From assembly GCA_002092835.1 (NCBI GenBank), contig LVWL01000020.1, positions 124,001 to 188,000 on the forward strand: 64,000 nucleotides of DNA, given 5' to 3'. This document shows positions 8,757-18,566 of the stretch, one piece after another (the first letter of the stretch is position 1; every line of letters begins with the position of its first letter). This stretch comes from Campylobacter concisus. Lineage in GTDB: Bacteria > Campylobacterota > Campylobacteria > Campylobacterales > Campylobacteraceae. Under the pieces are notes generated by a model. That model ran no database searches and was not told where the DNA came from. It saw nothing but the letters and a program-made list of their open reading frames with translations. The position numbers and the translations under genes are program-made.

Positions 8757-10268
8757 GTGATATTTGACAACCAACATGAGATTCAACGACTACAAAGCAT
8801 AGACGAGCTAAGAAATTTAGGTATTAATCCATATCCGCATTTTCTTAGAAGAGATATGAATATCTCTAAATTTAGACTAAAATTTAACTACATTAATGAT
8901 ACGGAAGAGAAAAAGGCCGAAGGTCAGCTAGTGGGTCTTGCGGGCAGAATAAAACTCATTCGTGATGCTGGAAAAGCCGTCTTTGCAAATATCGAAGATG
9001 AAGATGGAAATTTACAAATTTACTTTAGTAATAAAACGCTTGATCCAGAGTGGTTTAAAATCGTTAAAAAATACGTAGAGATAGGCGATATCGTCTATGT
9101 TAGAGGTTATGCATTTATAACGAGAACTGGCGAATTTTCCATGCATGTAAGCGAGCTTAGCCTTGCTTCAAAGTCGATAAGTCCACTTCCTGAGAAGTAT
9201 CACGGCTTAGTTGATGTTGAGACAAGATATCGCCAAAGATATCTCGACATGATAATGAACCCTGAAGTTAGAGCTGATTTTAAAAGACGCTCAGTGATTA
9301 TTAGTACGATTAGAAGATTTTTTGAAGAAAAAGGCTTTTTAGAAGTTGAAACACCGATGCTGCACCCAATAGCAGGCGGTGCAAACGCCAAGCCATTTAT
9401 CACTTTTCACAATGCCCTTGGAGTCGAGAGATACCTAAGGATCGCACCTGAGTTATACCTCAAACGCCTTATAGTAGGTGGCTTTGAGGCTGTTTATGAG
9501 ATGAATAGAAATTTTAGAAACGAAGGTATGGATCTTACTCACAACCCTGAGTTTACAAGCATAGAGTTTTACTGGGCATACCATAACTATCACGATTTAA
9601 TGGGCATTACAGAGGATCTTTTTAATGTCATTTTAGACAAGCTAGATATGGAAAAAGTTGTAAATTTTGATGGCATGGAGATTGATTTTAGTAAGCCATT
9701 TAAGCGAATAAGCTACAAAAAAGCTCTCGTTGAGATCGGTGGACTAGATGAGAATATCATAAACGACAAAGATAAAATTTTAGCAAAACTAAGAGCTGAT
9801 GGCCTTGAAGCAAATGAGAAGCTTGATCTTGGTCACTTGCAGGCTGAGCTATTTGATAACTATGTAGAGAGCAAGCTTATACACCCAACATTTGTTATTG
9901 ATTATCCGATTTCGATCAGTCCACTTTCAAGAAGAAGTGACGCAAACCCTGATGTGGCTGAGAGATTTGAGCTATTTATCGCTGGTCGTGAGCTAGCAAA
10001 TGGCTTTAACGAGCTAAATGATCCAATTGATCAATACAACCGCTTTAAAGCGCAAATCGATGCTAAAAACGCAGGCGATGATGAGGCACATGAGATGGAT
10101 GAGGACTATGTAAGAGCCCTAGGATACGGCATGCCACCAGTTGCAGGTGAGGGTATAGGCATCGATAGGCTCGTGATGCTTTTAACGGATAAAAAATCAA
10201 TACGTGATGTTGTGCTCTTCCCAGCGATGAGACCACTTAAAAATGAGATAAAGGAGAATGAAAAATGA
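8757..10268 (+). CDS. lysS: Lysyl-tRNA synthetase, class II
   Basis: Charges tRNA-Lys. The 503-residue enzyme has an N-terminal OB-fold anticodon-binding domain (about residues 60-150) and a class II catalytic core: motif 2 [15 protein letters not shown] and motif 3 [13 protein letters not shown]. The start codon is GTG at 8757, one base after the fur stop; no ATG further in fits the domain. The stop overlaps glyA by four bases. Confidence 0.96.
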   Translation: MIFDNQHEIQRLQSIDELRNLGINPYPHFLRRDMNISKFRLKFNYINDTEEKKAEGQLVGLAGRIKLIRDAGKAVFANIEDEDGNLQIYFSNKTLDPEWFKIVKKYVEIGDIVYVRGYAFITRTGEFSMHVSELSLASKSISPLPEKYHGLVDVETRYRQRYLDMIMNPEVRADFKRRSVIISTIRRFFEEKGFLEVETPMLHPIAGGANAKPFITFHNALGVERYLRIAPELYLKRLIVGGFEAVYEMNRNFRNEGMDLTHNPEFTSIEFYWAYHNYHDLMGITEDLFNVILDKLDMEKVVNFDGMEIDFSKPFKRISYKKALVEIGGLDENIINDKDKILAKLRADGLEANEKLDLGHLQAELFDNYVESKLIHPTFVIDYPISISPLSRRSDANPDVAERFELFIAGRELANGFNELNDPIDQYNRFKAQIDAKNAGDDEAHEMDEDYVRALGYGMPPVAGEGIGIDRLVMLLTDKKSIRDVVLFPAMRPLKNEIKENEK

Positions 10269-11509
10269 GTTTGCAAAGCTATGATAAGGACATTTACGAT
10301 CTAGTAAATTTAGAGTTAAAACGCCAATGTGATCACCTTGAGATGATCGCTAGTGAAAATTTTACATATCCAGAAGTTATGGAAGTAATGGGCTCAATCC
10401 TAACAAACAAATATGCTGAAGGCTATCCTGGCAAAAGATATTATGGTGGCTGCGAATTTGTAGATGAGATCGAGCAAATAGCGATCGATAGATGTAAAGA
10501 GCTTTTTGGATGTGAATTTGCAAACGTTCAACCAAACTCGGGCTCTCAGGCGAATCAAGGTGTTTACGGCGCTTTACTTAACCCAGGCGATAAAATTTTA
10601 GGAATGGATCTAAGCCATGGTGGACACTTGACACACGGCGCGAAGGTAAGCAGCTCCGGCAAGATGTATGAGAGCTTTTTCTATGGCGTCGAGCTTGATG
10701 GCCGTATAAACTACGATAGGGTCATGGATATTGCAAAGATAGTAAAACCAAAAATGATCGTTTGTGGCGCAAGCGCATACACAAGAGAAATTGAGTTTAA
10801 AAAATTCCGTGAGATAGCTGACGCTATCGGGGCGATACTTTTTGCAGACGTTGCTCATATCGCTGGTCTAGTTGTTGCTGGTGAGCATCAAAATCCTTTT
10901 CCATACTGCGATGTCGTAAGCTCAACTACGCATAAAACATTAAGAGGCCCAAGAGGCGGCATAATAATGACAAATAACGAAGAGTATGCTAAGAAGATAA
11001 ATGCCTCTATTTTTCCAGGCATCCAGGGCGGACCACTTGTTCATGTTATCGCAGCAAAAGCAGTTGGCTTTAAGCATAACCTTAGCCCTGAGTGGAAAAT
11101 TTACGCTAAACAAGTAAAAGCAAACGCTAAAAAATTAGGCGAAGTACTAATAAAAAGAGGCTTTGATCTAGTGAGCGGCGGTACCGATAACCACCTAATA
11201 TTAATGAGCTTTTTAAATAGAGATTTTAGCGGTAAAGACGCTGATATCGCTCTTGGAAATGCAGGCATAACAGTAAATAAAAATACGGTTCCAGGCGAGA
11301 CAAGAAGCCCATTTATCACAAGTGGTATACGTGTTGGTAGTCCTGCGCTTACGGCTCGTGGCATGAAAGAGGCTGAGTTTGAGCTAATAGCAAACAAAAT
11401 AGCTGACGTGCTAAGCGACATAAACAACACATCTTTGCAAGAGAAGACAAAAGCTGAGCTAGTTGAACTTGCTCATAAATTTATAATCTATGATAAAGCG
11501 ACATTTTGA
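10265..11509 (+). CDS. glyA: Serine hydroxymethyltransferase
   Basis: PLP enzyme that interconverts serine and glycine and supplies one-carbon units to folate. The 414 residues include the PLP-lysine motif [15 protein letters not shown], the N-terminal [19 protein letters not shown] region and the QPNSGSQAN motif. Overlaps lysS (ATGA) and the next gene. Confidence 0.97.
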   Translation: MSLQSYDKDIYDLVNLELKRQCDHLEMIASENFTYPEVMEVMGSILTNKYAEGYPGKRYYGGCEFVDEIEQIAIDRCKELFGCEFANVQPNSGSQANQGVYGALLNPGDKILGMDLSHGGHLTHGAKVSSSGKMYESFFYGVELDGRINYDRVMDIAKIVKPKMIVCGASAYTREIEFKKFREIADAIGAILFADVAHIAGLVVAGEHQNPFPYCDVVSSTTHKTLRGPRGGIIMTNNEEYAKKINASIFPGIQGGPLVHVIAAKAVGFKHNLSPEWKIYAKQVKANAKKLGEVLIKRGFDLVSGGTDNHLILMSFLNRDFSGKDADIALGNAGITVNKNTVPGETRSPFITSGIRVGSPALTARGMKEAEFELIANKIADVLSDINNTSLQEKTKAELVELAHKFIIYDKATF

Positions 11510-12051
11510 TGCAAAGTATTGATACGGCACTTATAAAGATTATTACAACTCACTACTATATCAAGCGTGATACGATCGTTAATAAAATAGAATACAGAGG
11601 TAAAATTTTCTTTGATAAATTTGAAAAGATAAATGAGCCACTGACCTATAATATTATGAAAGAGCATGAAGAGGGCAAAGCTGTTATCGCACACTCTTTA
11701 ATAAATGCAAATGATAAAGTTGAAAATATAGTCTTTGACTATAACGGCAGAACCCCAGATAGATTTTGGCATAAAGCACAGCTTCTTCTAAGAGAAGAGG
11801 GCTTTATAAATTTTACAGCCTACGAGAGTAAGACGCCAGGACATCTGCATCTTTATGTGCATAAAGGTCACACTACGCTAAATGAGGCTTGTCAGCTAGC
11901 AAATGTGCTCAATGCAAAGCTTTCACAGAAGTTGCCTAAAGAGTGGAGAATGTTTCCAAATATCGATATGCCAAAAGAATTTAATATACTAACATTGCCT
12001 TATAAGCTCTATCAAAAAGAGCGTGGGGCAAGTTGGTCAAAATATATGTAA
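11509..12051 (+). CDS. DUF1882-type conserved hypothetical protein
   Basis: A 180-residue soluble protein conserved downstream of glyA in Campylobacter (Cj0403 position). A TTG at 11506 is also in frame, but the ATG at 11509, overlapping the last base of the glyA stop, is the better start. The sequence has a compact core with [17 protein letters not shown] and no signal peptide. Function unknown. Confidence 0.8.
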   Translation: MQSIDTALIKIITTHYYIKRDTIVNKIEYRGKIFFDKFEKINEPLTYNIMKEHEEGKAVIAHSLINANDKVENIVFDYNGRTPDRFWHKAQLLLREEGFINFTAYESKTPGHLHLYVHKGHTTLNEACQLANVLNAKLSQKLPKEWRMFPNIDMPKEFNILTLPYKLYQKERGASWSKYM

Positions 12052-12064
12052 TTAAGGATAAAAA

Positions 12065-12910
12065 GTGGAAAATGATGAGTTAAAAGATATTCTTTTAGAA
12101 AGAGACGATGACGCAAGAGGATTGAAACTAAAAAAACTTCTGATATTTATAGCAGCTCTTATTATACTTTTTTTGATTATTGTAGTTGCTATGAAGCTAG
12201 TAAATTCAAGCGATCCTTCACAAGCGCAAAATGAAGCTGATTCAAGACTAGTGCTTCCTCCAGTACCAGCCGAGCAGCCAGTAGATAGACAAGCTCCGAT
12301 AGCTGATACAAATTCAGACAATAAAAAAGGCGATACACAGCTCTTTGAGCAAGTGCCTATCGTACCTGAAAATAAACAGCAAGATGAATTTGAAGATATG
12401 ATCAAGAAGCTAAAAGATAAAGAAAACAATAAGCCTGTTTCTAAAACTGAAGAGCCAAAAGAGATAGTTAAGCCTATCGAAAAGCCTGCTGAAATACCAG
12501 CAAAAAAAGCTGAGACAAAGGTAGATACTTCAGTTAAAAAAGTTGAAAAAGTAGCAGCTACTGATAAAAAGAGTGAGGCAAAACCAGCTAAGACTGAAAA
12601 TAAAGTAGATAAAAAGATTGAAAAAAAGGCTGAAAACAAAATAGAAAAAACGGACAAAAAAGCTGAGGTAGCTAAAACTGAACCTGCTACAAAAGGCTCT
12701 TATGTTCAAGTATTTGTGACTAGTAAATTTAATCCAAATGCTGAATATATGAAAAAGATCGCTGCTAAGGGATATAGCTACAAGACTATAAAAGTTGGTG
12801 AACTGACTAAAATTTTAGTTGGTCCATTTGATGAAAAAACGCTTCAAAAAGCAGTAGGCGATATTAGAAAAGATATCAATAAAGACGCTTTTATCTTTAG
12901 AGCAAAATGA
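12065..12910 (+). CDS. SPOR-domain membrane protein
   Basis: A 281-residue bitopic protein: short cytoplasmic N-terminus, one membrane helix (about residues 27-47, LLIFIAALIILFLIIVVAM), a long Lys/Glu/Pro/Ala-rich linker (about 75-215) and a C-terminal SPOR domain (about 217-281, GSYVQVFVTSKF...ILVGPFDEKTLQKAV). SPOR domains bind denuded glycan strands, so the protein probably acts at division septa. Start is GTG at 12065. It overlaps aroE by four bases. Confidence 0.85.
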   Translation: MENDELKDILLERDDDARGLKLKKLLIFIAALIILFLIIVVAMKLVNSSDPSQAQNEADSRLVLPPVPAEQPVDRQAPIADTNSDNKKGDTQLFEQVPIVPENKQQDEFEDMIKKLKDKENNKPVSKTEEPKEIVKPIEKPAEIPAKKAETKVDTSVKKVEKVAATDKKSEAKPAKTENKVDKKIEKKAENKIEKTDKKAEVAKTEPATKGSYVQVFVTSKFNPNAEYMKKIAAKGYSYKTIKVGELTKILVGPFDEKTLQKAVGDIRKDINKDAFIFRAK

Positions 12911-13695
12911 AAACATTCGCAGTCTTTGGAGATCCAATAGCTCACTCGGTATCTCCGAGGCTGCACAATAAAGCCATTGCAGACCTGGGCTTAAAAGCAC
13001 TTTACACAAGAGTCTTGCTAAAAGATGGCAGCGAATTAATCAATAAATTTAAATCCTTAAAATTAAACGGTGCAAACGTAACACTTCCACATAAAGAGTG
13101 GGCTTTAAATTTAGCCGATGAAGCTTCAGATATAGCACGTAAAATAGGCTCTGCAAATACGCTTGTGCTTAAAAATGACAAAATTTATGCATACAATACA
13201 GATGCGCCTGGATTTTTAAAAGCAATAAAAAATTTTAAAGATGTAAAAAAAGCTATTGTTCTTGGAGCTGGCGGTACTGCAAATGCCATAACTTATGCAT
13301 TAAGAGAACAAGGCGTTGATGTTTGCATACTAAATAGAAGCAAAGATAGGCTTGAAAAATTTAAAGATGAGTACAAATGCTTTAGTTGGGATAACTACGA
13401 AGAGCAAAAATTTGATCTAGTCATTAACTCGACTTCTGCTGGTTTAAAGGATGATTTTCTACCAGTACCTAAAGAAATTTTAAAAAGCATTTTTAAGGAT
13501 GCTAAATTCGCATTTGATGTGATTTATGGCAAACAGACACCATTTTTAGAAATGGCCAAGCAAAGTAGCCTTGGTGTAAAAGATGGCGCCGATATGCTTT
13601 TATATCAAGCGGTCTTAGCACTAAATTTATTTTTTAACAATACACTCGATGAGTCAAAGATAGAGCGCTCAATGAGAGAAATTTTCTATCTATAA
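12907..13695 (+). CDS. aroE: Shikimate dehydrogenase
   Basis: NADPH-dependent reduction of 3-dehydroshikimate in aromatic amino acid synthesis. The 262 residues start with FGDPIAHSVSPRLHNKA (shikimate site), contain NVTLPHKE with the catalytic Lys, the nucleotide-binding loop LGAGGTANAI and the NSTSAG motif. Last gene of the gatC operon. Confidence 0.95.
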   Translation: MKTFAVFGDPIAHSVSPRLHNKAIADLGLKALYTRVLLKDGSELINKFKSLKLNGANVTLPHKEWALNLADEASDIARKIGSANTLVLKNDKIYAYNTDAPGFLKAIKNFKDVKKAIVLGAGGTANAITYALREQGVDVCILNRSKDRLEKFKDEYKCFSWDNYEEQKFDLVINSTSAGLKDDFLPVPKEILKSIFKDAKFAFDVIYGKQTPFLEMAKQSSLGVKDGADMLLYQAVLALNLFFNNTLDESKIERSMREIFYL

Positions 13696-13780
13696 TAGCC
13701 GCCAGTATTTATTTTTGTAAAAATTTATGGCTTGTATAAAAACGTTTTGATTAAAATTTTTATTGAAAGTAATTGGAGCA

Positions 13781-13808
13781 AATATAAAAAGCAGGGAAGA
13801 TCCCTGCT
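13781..13808 (-). terminator. Rho-independent terminator of dctP
   Basis: Perfect 8-bp stem AGCAGGGA/TCCCTGCT (13790-13797 with 13801-13808), three-base loop, followed on the minus strand by TTTTTATATTT. It starts nine bases after the dctP stop; aroE converges on it from the other side. Confidence 0.85.
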
Positions 13809-13816
13809 AAATTTTA

Positions 13817-14872
13817 CTATTCGTTTGTTTTGATATAAGCGTAGTCTGAAATTTTAGTCCATTCTCTTGCTTTTTTAAGGAAAGCTCTTTGAGACTCAAC
13901 GATCTCTTTAAATAACGGATCTTTAGCACTCTCTTCATCAAGAAGCTCATTTGTGGCTTTTTTAAGAGCTGCGATTACTTCTGGTGGGAAAGATTTTACT
14001 TGGATGTCTGGATACTCGCTTTTCATTTTATCCCAGTACTCGACATTTGAATAAAATACTTTTGTATTCGCATCTCTTGCTACTTCGGCTGCAGCTGCTT
14101 CAAATATCGCTTTTAGGTCATCTGGAAGCTTCTCGTATGATTTTTTATTAAAGAAAAATTGAGTTTCACCGTTTGGCTCTTGCCAGCCTGTGTAGTAGTA
14201 TTTTGCCACTTTGTGAAAGCCAAGTGCCATATCATAAGCTGGGCTAACCCATTCGACTGAGTCAATCGTTCCCATCTCAAGAGCCATGTAAAGCTCACCA
14301 GTTGGGATAGTGTTAATGTTAGCGCCAAGTTTAGCGTAAATTTCACCACCAAAGCCCGGAATTCTTATCTTTAAGCCTTTGATATCATCAACTGACTTGA
14401 TCTCTTTTTTAAACCAGCCACCCATTTGCATGCCGGTATTTCCAGCTCTAAAAATTTTGATATTGTATGGATCGTAAACTTTTGCCTCAAGCTCCTTACC
14501 ACCGCCAAATTCATACCAAGCTGTTTGCTCATCAGTATTCATCATAAATGGAGTTGCTGTAAAAAATATAGTTTTAGCATCTTTGCCTTTATAATAATAG
14601 CTACTTGTGTAGGTAATGTCGTATTGACCGCTTTTAGCAAAATCAAGCATCGCAAAAGGCGATTTATGCTTTGATGGATAATCAATCCTTAGCTCAAGTC
14701 TGCCATTACTCATCTTTTCAACTTTATCCTTTAGCTCTTTTGGCACATCACCAAGCACTGGCATAGTGCTCTCCCATGAGCTAGCAAGCTTTAGCTTATA
14801 AACTTTATCATCTCCCATAGCAACGCAAGCAACAGCTGCTAAACCAAGAGATGCTAATAAAAATTTATTCAT
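13817..14872 (-). CDS. TRAP transporter substrate-binding protein, DctP family
   Basis: Periplasmic solute receptor of a TRAP uptake system, 351 residues. The start chosen is the ATG at 14872, which has GGAGAAG upstream and gives a Sec signal peptide MNKFLLASLGLAAVACVAMG; an ATG 33 bases earlier would spoil it. The mature part shows DctP features: KLKLASSWESTMP, GLKIRIPGFGGEIYAKLGAN, TGELYMALEMGTIDSVEWV. Ligands of this subfamily are organic acids; the exact one is not predictable. The membrane subunits DctQ and DctM are not adjacent. Confidence 0.88.
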   Translation of the reverse strand: MNKFLLASLGLAAVACVAMGDDKVYKLKLASSWESTMPVLGDVPKELKDKVEKMSNGRLELRIDYPSKHKSPFAMLDFAKSGQYDITYTSSYYYKGKDAKTIFFTATPFMMNTDEQTAWYEFGGGKELEAKVYDPYNIKIFRAGNTGMQMGGWFKKEIKSVDDIKGLKIRIPGFGGEIYAKLGANINTIPTGELYMALEMGTIDSVEWVSPAYDMALGFHKVAKYYYTGWQEPNGETQFFFNKKSYEKLPDDLKAIFEAAAAEVARDANTKVFYSNVEYWDKMKSEYPDIQVKSFPPEVIAALKKATNELLDEESAKDPLFKEIVESQRAFLKKAREWTKISDYAYIKTNE

Positions 14873-14896
14873 ATCTTCTCCTTTGAAATTTTGACT

Positions 14897-14902
14897 ATTA
14901 TA
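14897..14902 (-). promoter_or_regulatory. -10 box of dctP
   Basis: On the minus strand TTTTTTGTATAATAG, 25 bases before the dctP ATG; it lies back to back with the pyk promoter. Confidence 0.55.
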
Positions 14903-14928
14903 CAAAAAATTACATTATTAAAATGTGT

Positions 14929-14934
14929 TATAAT
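14929..14934 (+). promoter_or_regulatory. Extended -10 box of pyk
   Basis: AATGTGTTATAATCG, a TGTG-extended TATAAT 29 bases before the pyk start at 14963. Confidence 0.65.
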
Positions 14935-14962
14935 CGCAAAAATCAAATTTATGGGGCATAAA

Positions 14963-16414
14963 ATGATAAAAAAGACGAAAATCGTAGCTACTTTGGGGCC
15001 AGCAAGTGATAATGAAGAGACAATGGAAGCGATGGTAAAAGCAGGTGTTAATGTCTTTCGTTTAAATTTTAGCCATGGGACACACGAATACCATAAATCA
15101 AACATTGACAAGATAAGAAATATTGAAAAAAAGCTAAATAAAAGAATAGGCATCTTGCAAGATATCTGCGGTCCAAAGATCAGAGTTGGCAAGCTTAGTG
15201 AGCCATTTTATCTAAAGGCTGGCGACGAACTAAGCATATACGCAGAGGATATTGTTGGTGAAAAAGTAGAAAAAGGAATTTATAAAGTAAGTCTAAATCA
15301 GCCTCAAATTTTACCAATGCTAAAGGTTGGCGAGTATGTCTATCTCTATGACGGTTCTATAAGAGCAAAGGTTATAAGCGAAGGTAAAGAAATAGTAAAA
15401 ACTATCATTGAAAATGATGGAATTTTAAACTCAAATAAAGGCGTAAATTTCCCAAATACAGCCCTTGGCATAGAGATCATCACACAAAAAGATAAAGAAG
15501 ATATGAAATTTGGCGCAAAGCATGGCGTAAATTTTGTCGCCATTAGCTTCGTGCAAGATGCAAATGACGTAATAAAGGCAAAAAATATCTTAAAAGAATT
15601 TGGCTCAAGAGCTGCCGTTTTATCTAAGATCGAGAAATTTGACGCGGTTGAAAATATAGACGATATCATCGCAAAGAGTGATGGTATCATGGTAGCTCGT
15701 GGCGATCTTGGCATAGAAGTGCCATTTTATAAGGTTCCAACTATCCAAAAGCTCATCATCAAAAAGGCAAATGCAGCAAGCAAGCCAGTCATCACAGCAA
15801 CCCAGATGATGCTAAGCATGGCAGAGCATGAGACTGCCACAAGGGCGGAGATCAGCGACGTGGCAAATGCCGTGCTAGACGGCACTGATGCTGTTATGCT
15901 AAGTGAGGAGAGTGCGATCGGTAAAAACCCAGTCGCAGTCGTGGAGGCGATGAGTAAAACGATCATCCAAACTCAAAGCATCTATCCATATAATAAATTT
16001 GATGAGTTTGACTTTTTTGACGAGACTGATATGGTGGCAAGTAGCGCCGCATCTCTTGCTGTTCGCATAAAAGCAGATGCATTAATCTCAATCACTGGCT
16101 CAGGAAAATCGGCTATAAAATTAGCTAGAAACCGCACAAATATCGACATCATCGCAGTAGCTCACGATGAACAAACAGCGCACATGCTTACTCTTGCTTG
16201 GGGTGTTACGCCAGCGCTTGTACTAGAAAAAACAAAGCTTAGCTCACTTTTAGCAAATGTCATGAAAAAGGCGTATGAAGAGGGATATGTTGAACACGAC
16301 AAGACTTATCTTGTCACAGCCGGTCACCCTACGGGCGTTGAGGGTAGCACGAATCTTATACGTATCATCAGACGCGATCAGCTTGATTATTATTTGGAGC
16401 TTGCAACTGAGTAA
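14963..16414 (+). CDS. pyk: Pyruvate kinase
   Basis: Converts phosphoenolpyruvate and ADP to pyruvate and ATP. The start is placed at the ATG at 14963, giving MIKKTKIVATLGPAS, 483 residues, because GGGG lies just upstream; longer in-frame starts back to 14891 would include or precede the promoter. Motifs: FRLNFSHGTHEYH, the active-site signature ISFVQDANDV...LSKIEKFDAVENID and ARGDLGIEVP, and PVITATQMM. The effector site is not resolved. Confidence 0.95.
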   Translation: MIKKTKIVATLGPASDNEETMEAMVKAGVNVFRLNFSHGTHEYHKSNIDKIRNIEKKLNKRIGILQDICGPKIRVGKLSEPFYLKAGDELSIYAEDIVGEKVEKGIYKVSLNQPQILPMLKVGEYVYLYDGSIRAKVISEGKEIVKTIIENDGILNSNKGVNFPNTALGIEIITQKDKEDMKFGAKHGVNFVAISFVQDANDVIKAKNILKEFGSRAAVLSKIEKFDAVENIDDIIAKSDGIMVARGDLGIEVPFYKVPTIQKLIIKKANAASKPVITATQMMLSMAEHETATRAEISDVANAVLDGTDAVMLSEESAIGKNPVAVVEAMSKTIIQTQSIYPYNKFDEFDFFDETDMVASSAASLAVRIKADALISITGSGKSAIKLARNRTNIDIIAVAHDEQTAHMLTLAWGVTPALVLEKTKLSSLLANVMKKAYEEGYVEHDKTYLVTAGHPTGVEGSTNLIRIIRRDQLDYYLELATE

Positions 16415-16593
16415 ATTTATACTCTCTTGCAAATTTTAAAATTTTGCTTGCTCGTAAGAATTGACTGCTAAGATTCGTTCTTGCCTTTTGCTTGGCTTAA
16501 ATTTTAGAGCCGAAATTACTCGCTCATGAAATTTTAAAATTTGTGTGAAATTTACTTGTAAAAATTAGGATATATAAAATTTATTTTGCGGAA

Positions 16594-16623
16594 ATTTGTG
16601 ACGCAAAATTTAACGTCACAAAT
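16594..16623. terminator. Hairpin between convergent pyk and dnaJ
   Basis: Perfect 10-bp stem ATTTGTGACG/CGTCACAAAT with a 10-base loop, T-rich flank on the plus strand (ATTTATTTTTTC). Probably a terminator serving pyk and possibly dnaJ. The rest of 16415-16629 is AT-rich without a recognisable gene. Confidence 0.6.
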
Positions 16624-16629
16624 CTAAAT

Positions 16630-17772
16630 TTATTTTTTCTTTTTGCCTTTTGGTTCATCGCCTTTAAACCAGCTTTTTATCTTATCAAAGACGCTTTCAT
16701 CGGTATTTGATTTGCCTGATTCTATGCCAAAGCTAGCCTGAAGCTTATTTAAAAGCTCTTTTTGCTCATCGCTTAGTTTTTCAGGCGTTTGAATAGAAAT
16801 TTGCGCTACGAGCCTACCTTTTTTGCGCGAATTCACGCTTTTTATACCTTCATTTTCAAAGATAAATTGCTGCTTATCCTTTGCTCCAACAGGTAGTTTT
16901 AGCTCAGTTTCTCCTCGAAGAGTTGGAATTTTTATACTTTCGCCAAGTATAGCTTGTGTGAAAAAGACAGGAATTTCTAGATAAACATCGTCGTTGTGGC
17001 GAATGAAATGCTTGTCTTCTTTTACGTTTATGCTTACATAAAGATCGCCTTGAACGCCGTTTGTACCGATATTGCCTTTGCCAGCTACTCTCATTCTCAT
17101 GCCGCTATCAACGCCCTCAGGGATGGTAATCTTTACAGTTTGTTGCTGGATTTTATAAGCTTTCGCGTTACAATCGGGGCATGGTTCACTTATTACTTCA
17201 CCGCTTCCGTGACAATATGGACACTCTTGGACGATATTCATAAAGCCATTTCCGCGTGTTATCCTGCCACTTCCGCCACAGTGCTGGCAAGTCTTGCTCT
17301 TGCCATCTTTACTGCCGGTTGCATTGCATGTTGGGCAAGGCACTTTTTGATCAAATTTTATCTCTTTTTCACAACCAAAAATAGCTTCGTTAAACTCCAA
17401 ATTTATAGGAATTTCAAGATCGGCTGAGTATTTTTCTGAGTATCTTTTTCTCTGCCTAGAACTACTTGCAAAACCGCCACCAAAAAATGAGTCAAAAATA
17501 TCTGAAAGATCAAAATCGGCACTAAATCCGCCACCGCTACCAAATCGACCCTCAAGGCCTTCTTTGCCGTATCTGTCGTAGATAGAGCGTTTTTGCTCGT
17601 CACTTAAAACTTGATAAGCTTCATTTATCTGTTTAAATTTCTGCTCAGCCTCTTTGTCGCCAGAATTTCTATCTGGGTGATATTTTAAAGCAAGTCTTCT
17701 AAAGGCTTTTTTTATCTCATCTCCGCTTGCATTTCTTGAAATTTCAAGGATTTCGTAATAGTCAAATTCCAC
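16630..17772 (-). CDS. dnaJ: Chaperone DnaJ (class I Hsp40)
   Basis: Co-chaperone that stimulates DnaK ATPase. The 380-residue protein has the J domain with HPD at residues 32-34, a Gly/Phe-rich region (about 75-108), four zinc motifs [24 protein letters not shown] and CPDCNAKA, and the C-terminal substrate-binding domains. It is divergent from racR, as in C. jejuni. No dnaK or grpE is in the window. Confidence 0.95.
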   Translation of the reverse strand: MEFDYYEILEISRNASGDEIKKAFRRLALKYHPDRNSGDKEAEQKFKQINEAYQVLSDEQKRSIYDRYGKEGLEGRFGSGGGFSADFDLSDIFDSFFGGGFASSSRQRKRYSEKYSADLEIPINLEFNEAIFGCEKEIKFDQKVPCPTCNATGSKDGKSKTCQHCGGSGRITRGNGFMNIVQECPYCHGSGEVISEPCPDCNAKAYKIQQQTVKITIPEGVDSGMRMRVAGKGNIGTNGVQGDLYVSINVKEDKHFIRHNDDVYLEIPVFFTQAILGESIKIPTLRGETELKLPVGAKDKQQFIFENEGIKSVNSRKKGRLVAQISIQTPEKLSDEQKELLNKLQASFGIESGKSNTDESVFDKIKSWFKGDEPKGKKKK

Positions 17773-17858
17773 ATTTTTCCTTGTTAATTAAGCTTATTTT
17801 AAATATGGGATTTTACCCAAAAAAGTTTAAATTTAAAAAAGAATTTACATTTTTGCCG

Positions 17859-17864
17859 TATAAT
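17859..17864 (+). promoter_or_regulatory. -10 box of racRS-recR
   Basis: GCCGTATAATCTCT, 31 bases before the racR ATG. Confidence 0.6.
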
Positions 17865-17894
17865 CTCTACTATTTTTAATAAAAAGGATAATTC

Positions 17895-18566
17895 ATGGTT
17901 AATGTTTTAATGATAGAAGACGATCCAGAATTTGCACAAATTTTATCTGAATATCTTGATAGTTTTAATATAAAAGTTACGAATTTTGAAGACCCTTATT
18001 TAGGACTTAGCGCTGGGATAAAAAACTATGATTTGCTAATACTTGATCTTACTTTGCCAGGCATTGATGGGCTTGAGGTTTGTAAAGAAATTCGCCAAAA
18101 ATACGACATTCCTATCATCATAAGTTCAGCTAGAAGCGATATTAGCGACAAGGTTGTTGGACTTCAGCTTGGTGCTGATGATTATTTGCCAAAACCATAC
18201 GATCCAAAAGAGATGTATGCTCGTATCACAAGTCTTATAAGAAGATATAAAAAGACAAATGAAGTACAAGAAGAGGTCGTTGATAGCGCATTTAGGATCG
18301 ATGATAAACGTCACGAAATTTACTTTAACAATGAGCCGTTAGCGCTTACTCCAGCTGAGTATGAAATTTTAACTTATCTCATTAAGCAACACAGCTTTTC
18401 AGTATCACGTGAACAGTTAGTTTACAACTGCAAAAGCCTAAAAGATAAAGATTCAAAGAGCTTAGATGTTATTATCGGACGCCTTAGATCAAAAATCGGT
18501 GATAGCTCAAAAGCCCCAAAACATATATTTTCAGTAAGAGGCATAGGATATAAGCTTATCGGATGA
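17895..18566 (+). CDS. racR: Response regulator RacR
   Basis: OmpR/PhoB-type regulator, 223 residues: receiver domain with phospho-acceptor Asp51 (LLILDLTLPG) and Lys in PKPYD, then a winged-helix DNA-binding domain (about 130-223, LTPAEYEILTYL...SVRGIGYKL). Its position beside dnaJ and before a kinase gene and recR matches racRS of C. jejuni, reported to affect growth at host temperature and respiratory metabolism. Overlaps racS by four bases. Confidence 0.9.
   Translation: MVNVLMIEDDPEFAQILSEYLDSFNIKVTNFEDPYLGLSAGIKNYDLLILDLTLPGIDGLEVCKEIRQKYDIPIIISSARSDISDKVVGLQLGADDYLPKPYDPKEMYARITSLIRRYKKTNEVQEEVVDSAFRIDDKRHEIYFNNEPLALTPAEYEILTYLIKQHSFSVSREQLVYNCKSLKDKDSKSLDVIIGRLRSKIGDSSKAPKHIFSVRGIGYKLIG

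Noticed and set aside
12052-12657. 201-residue minus-strand ORF
   Set aside because: Ser/Phe-rich antisense shadow of the Lys/Glu-rich linker in the SPOR protein.
16996-17427. 143-residue plus-strand ORF over dnaJ
   Set aside because: Antisense shadow of the zinc-finger region; Cys/His content comes from the opposite strand.
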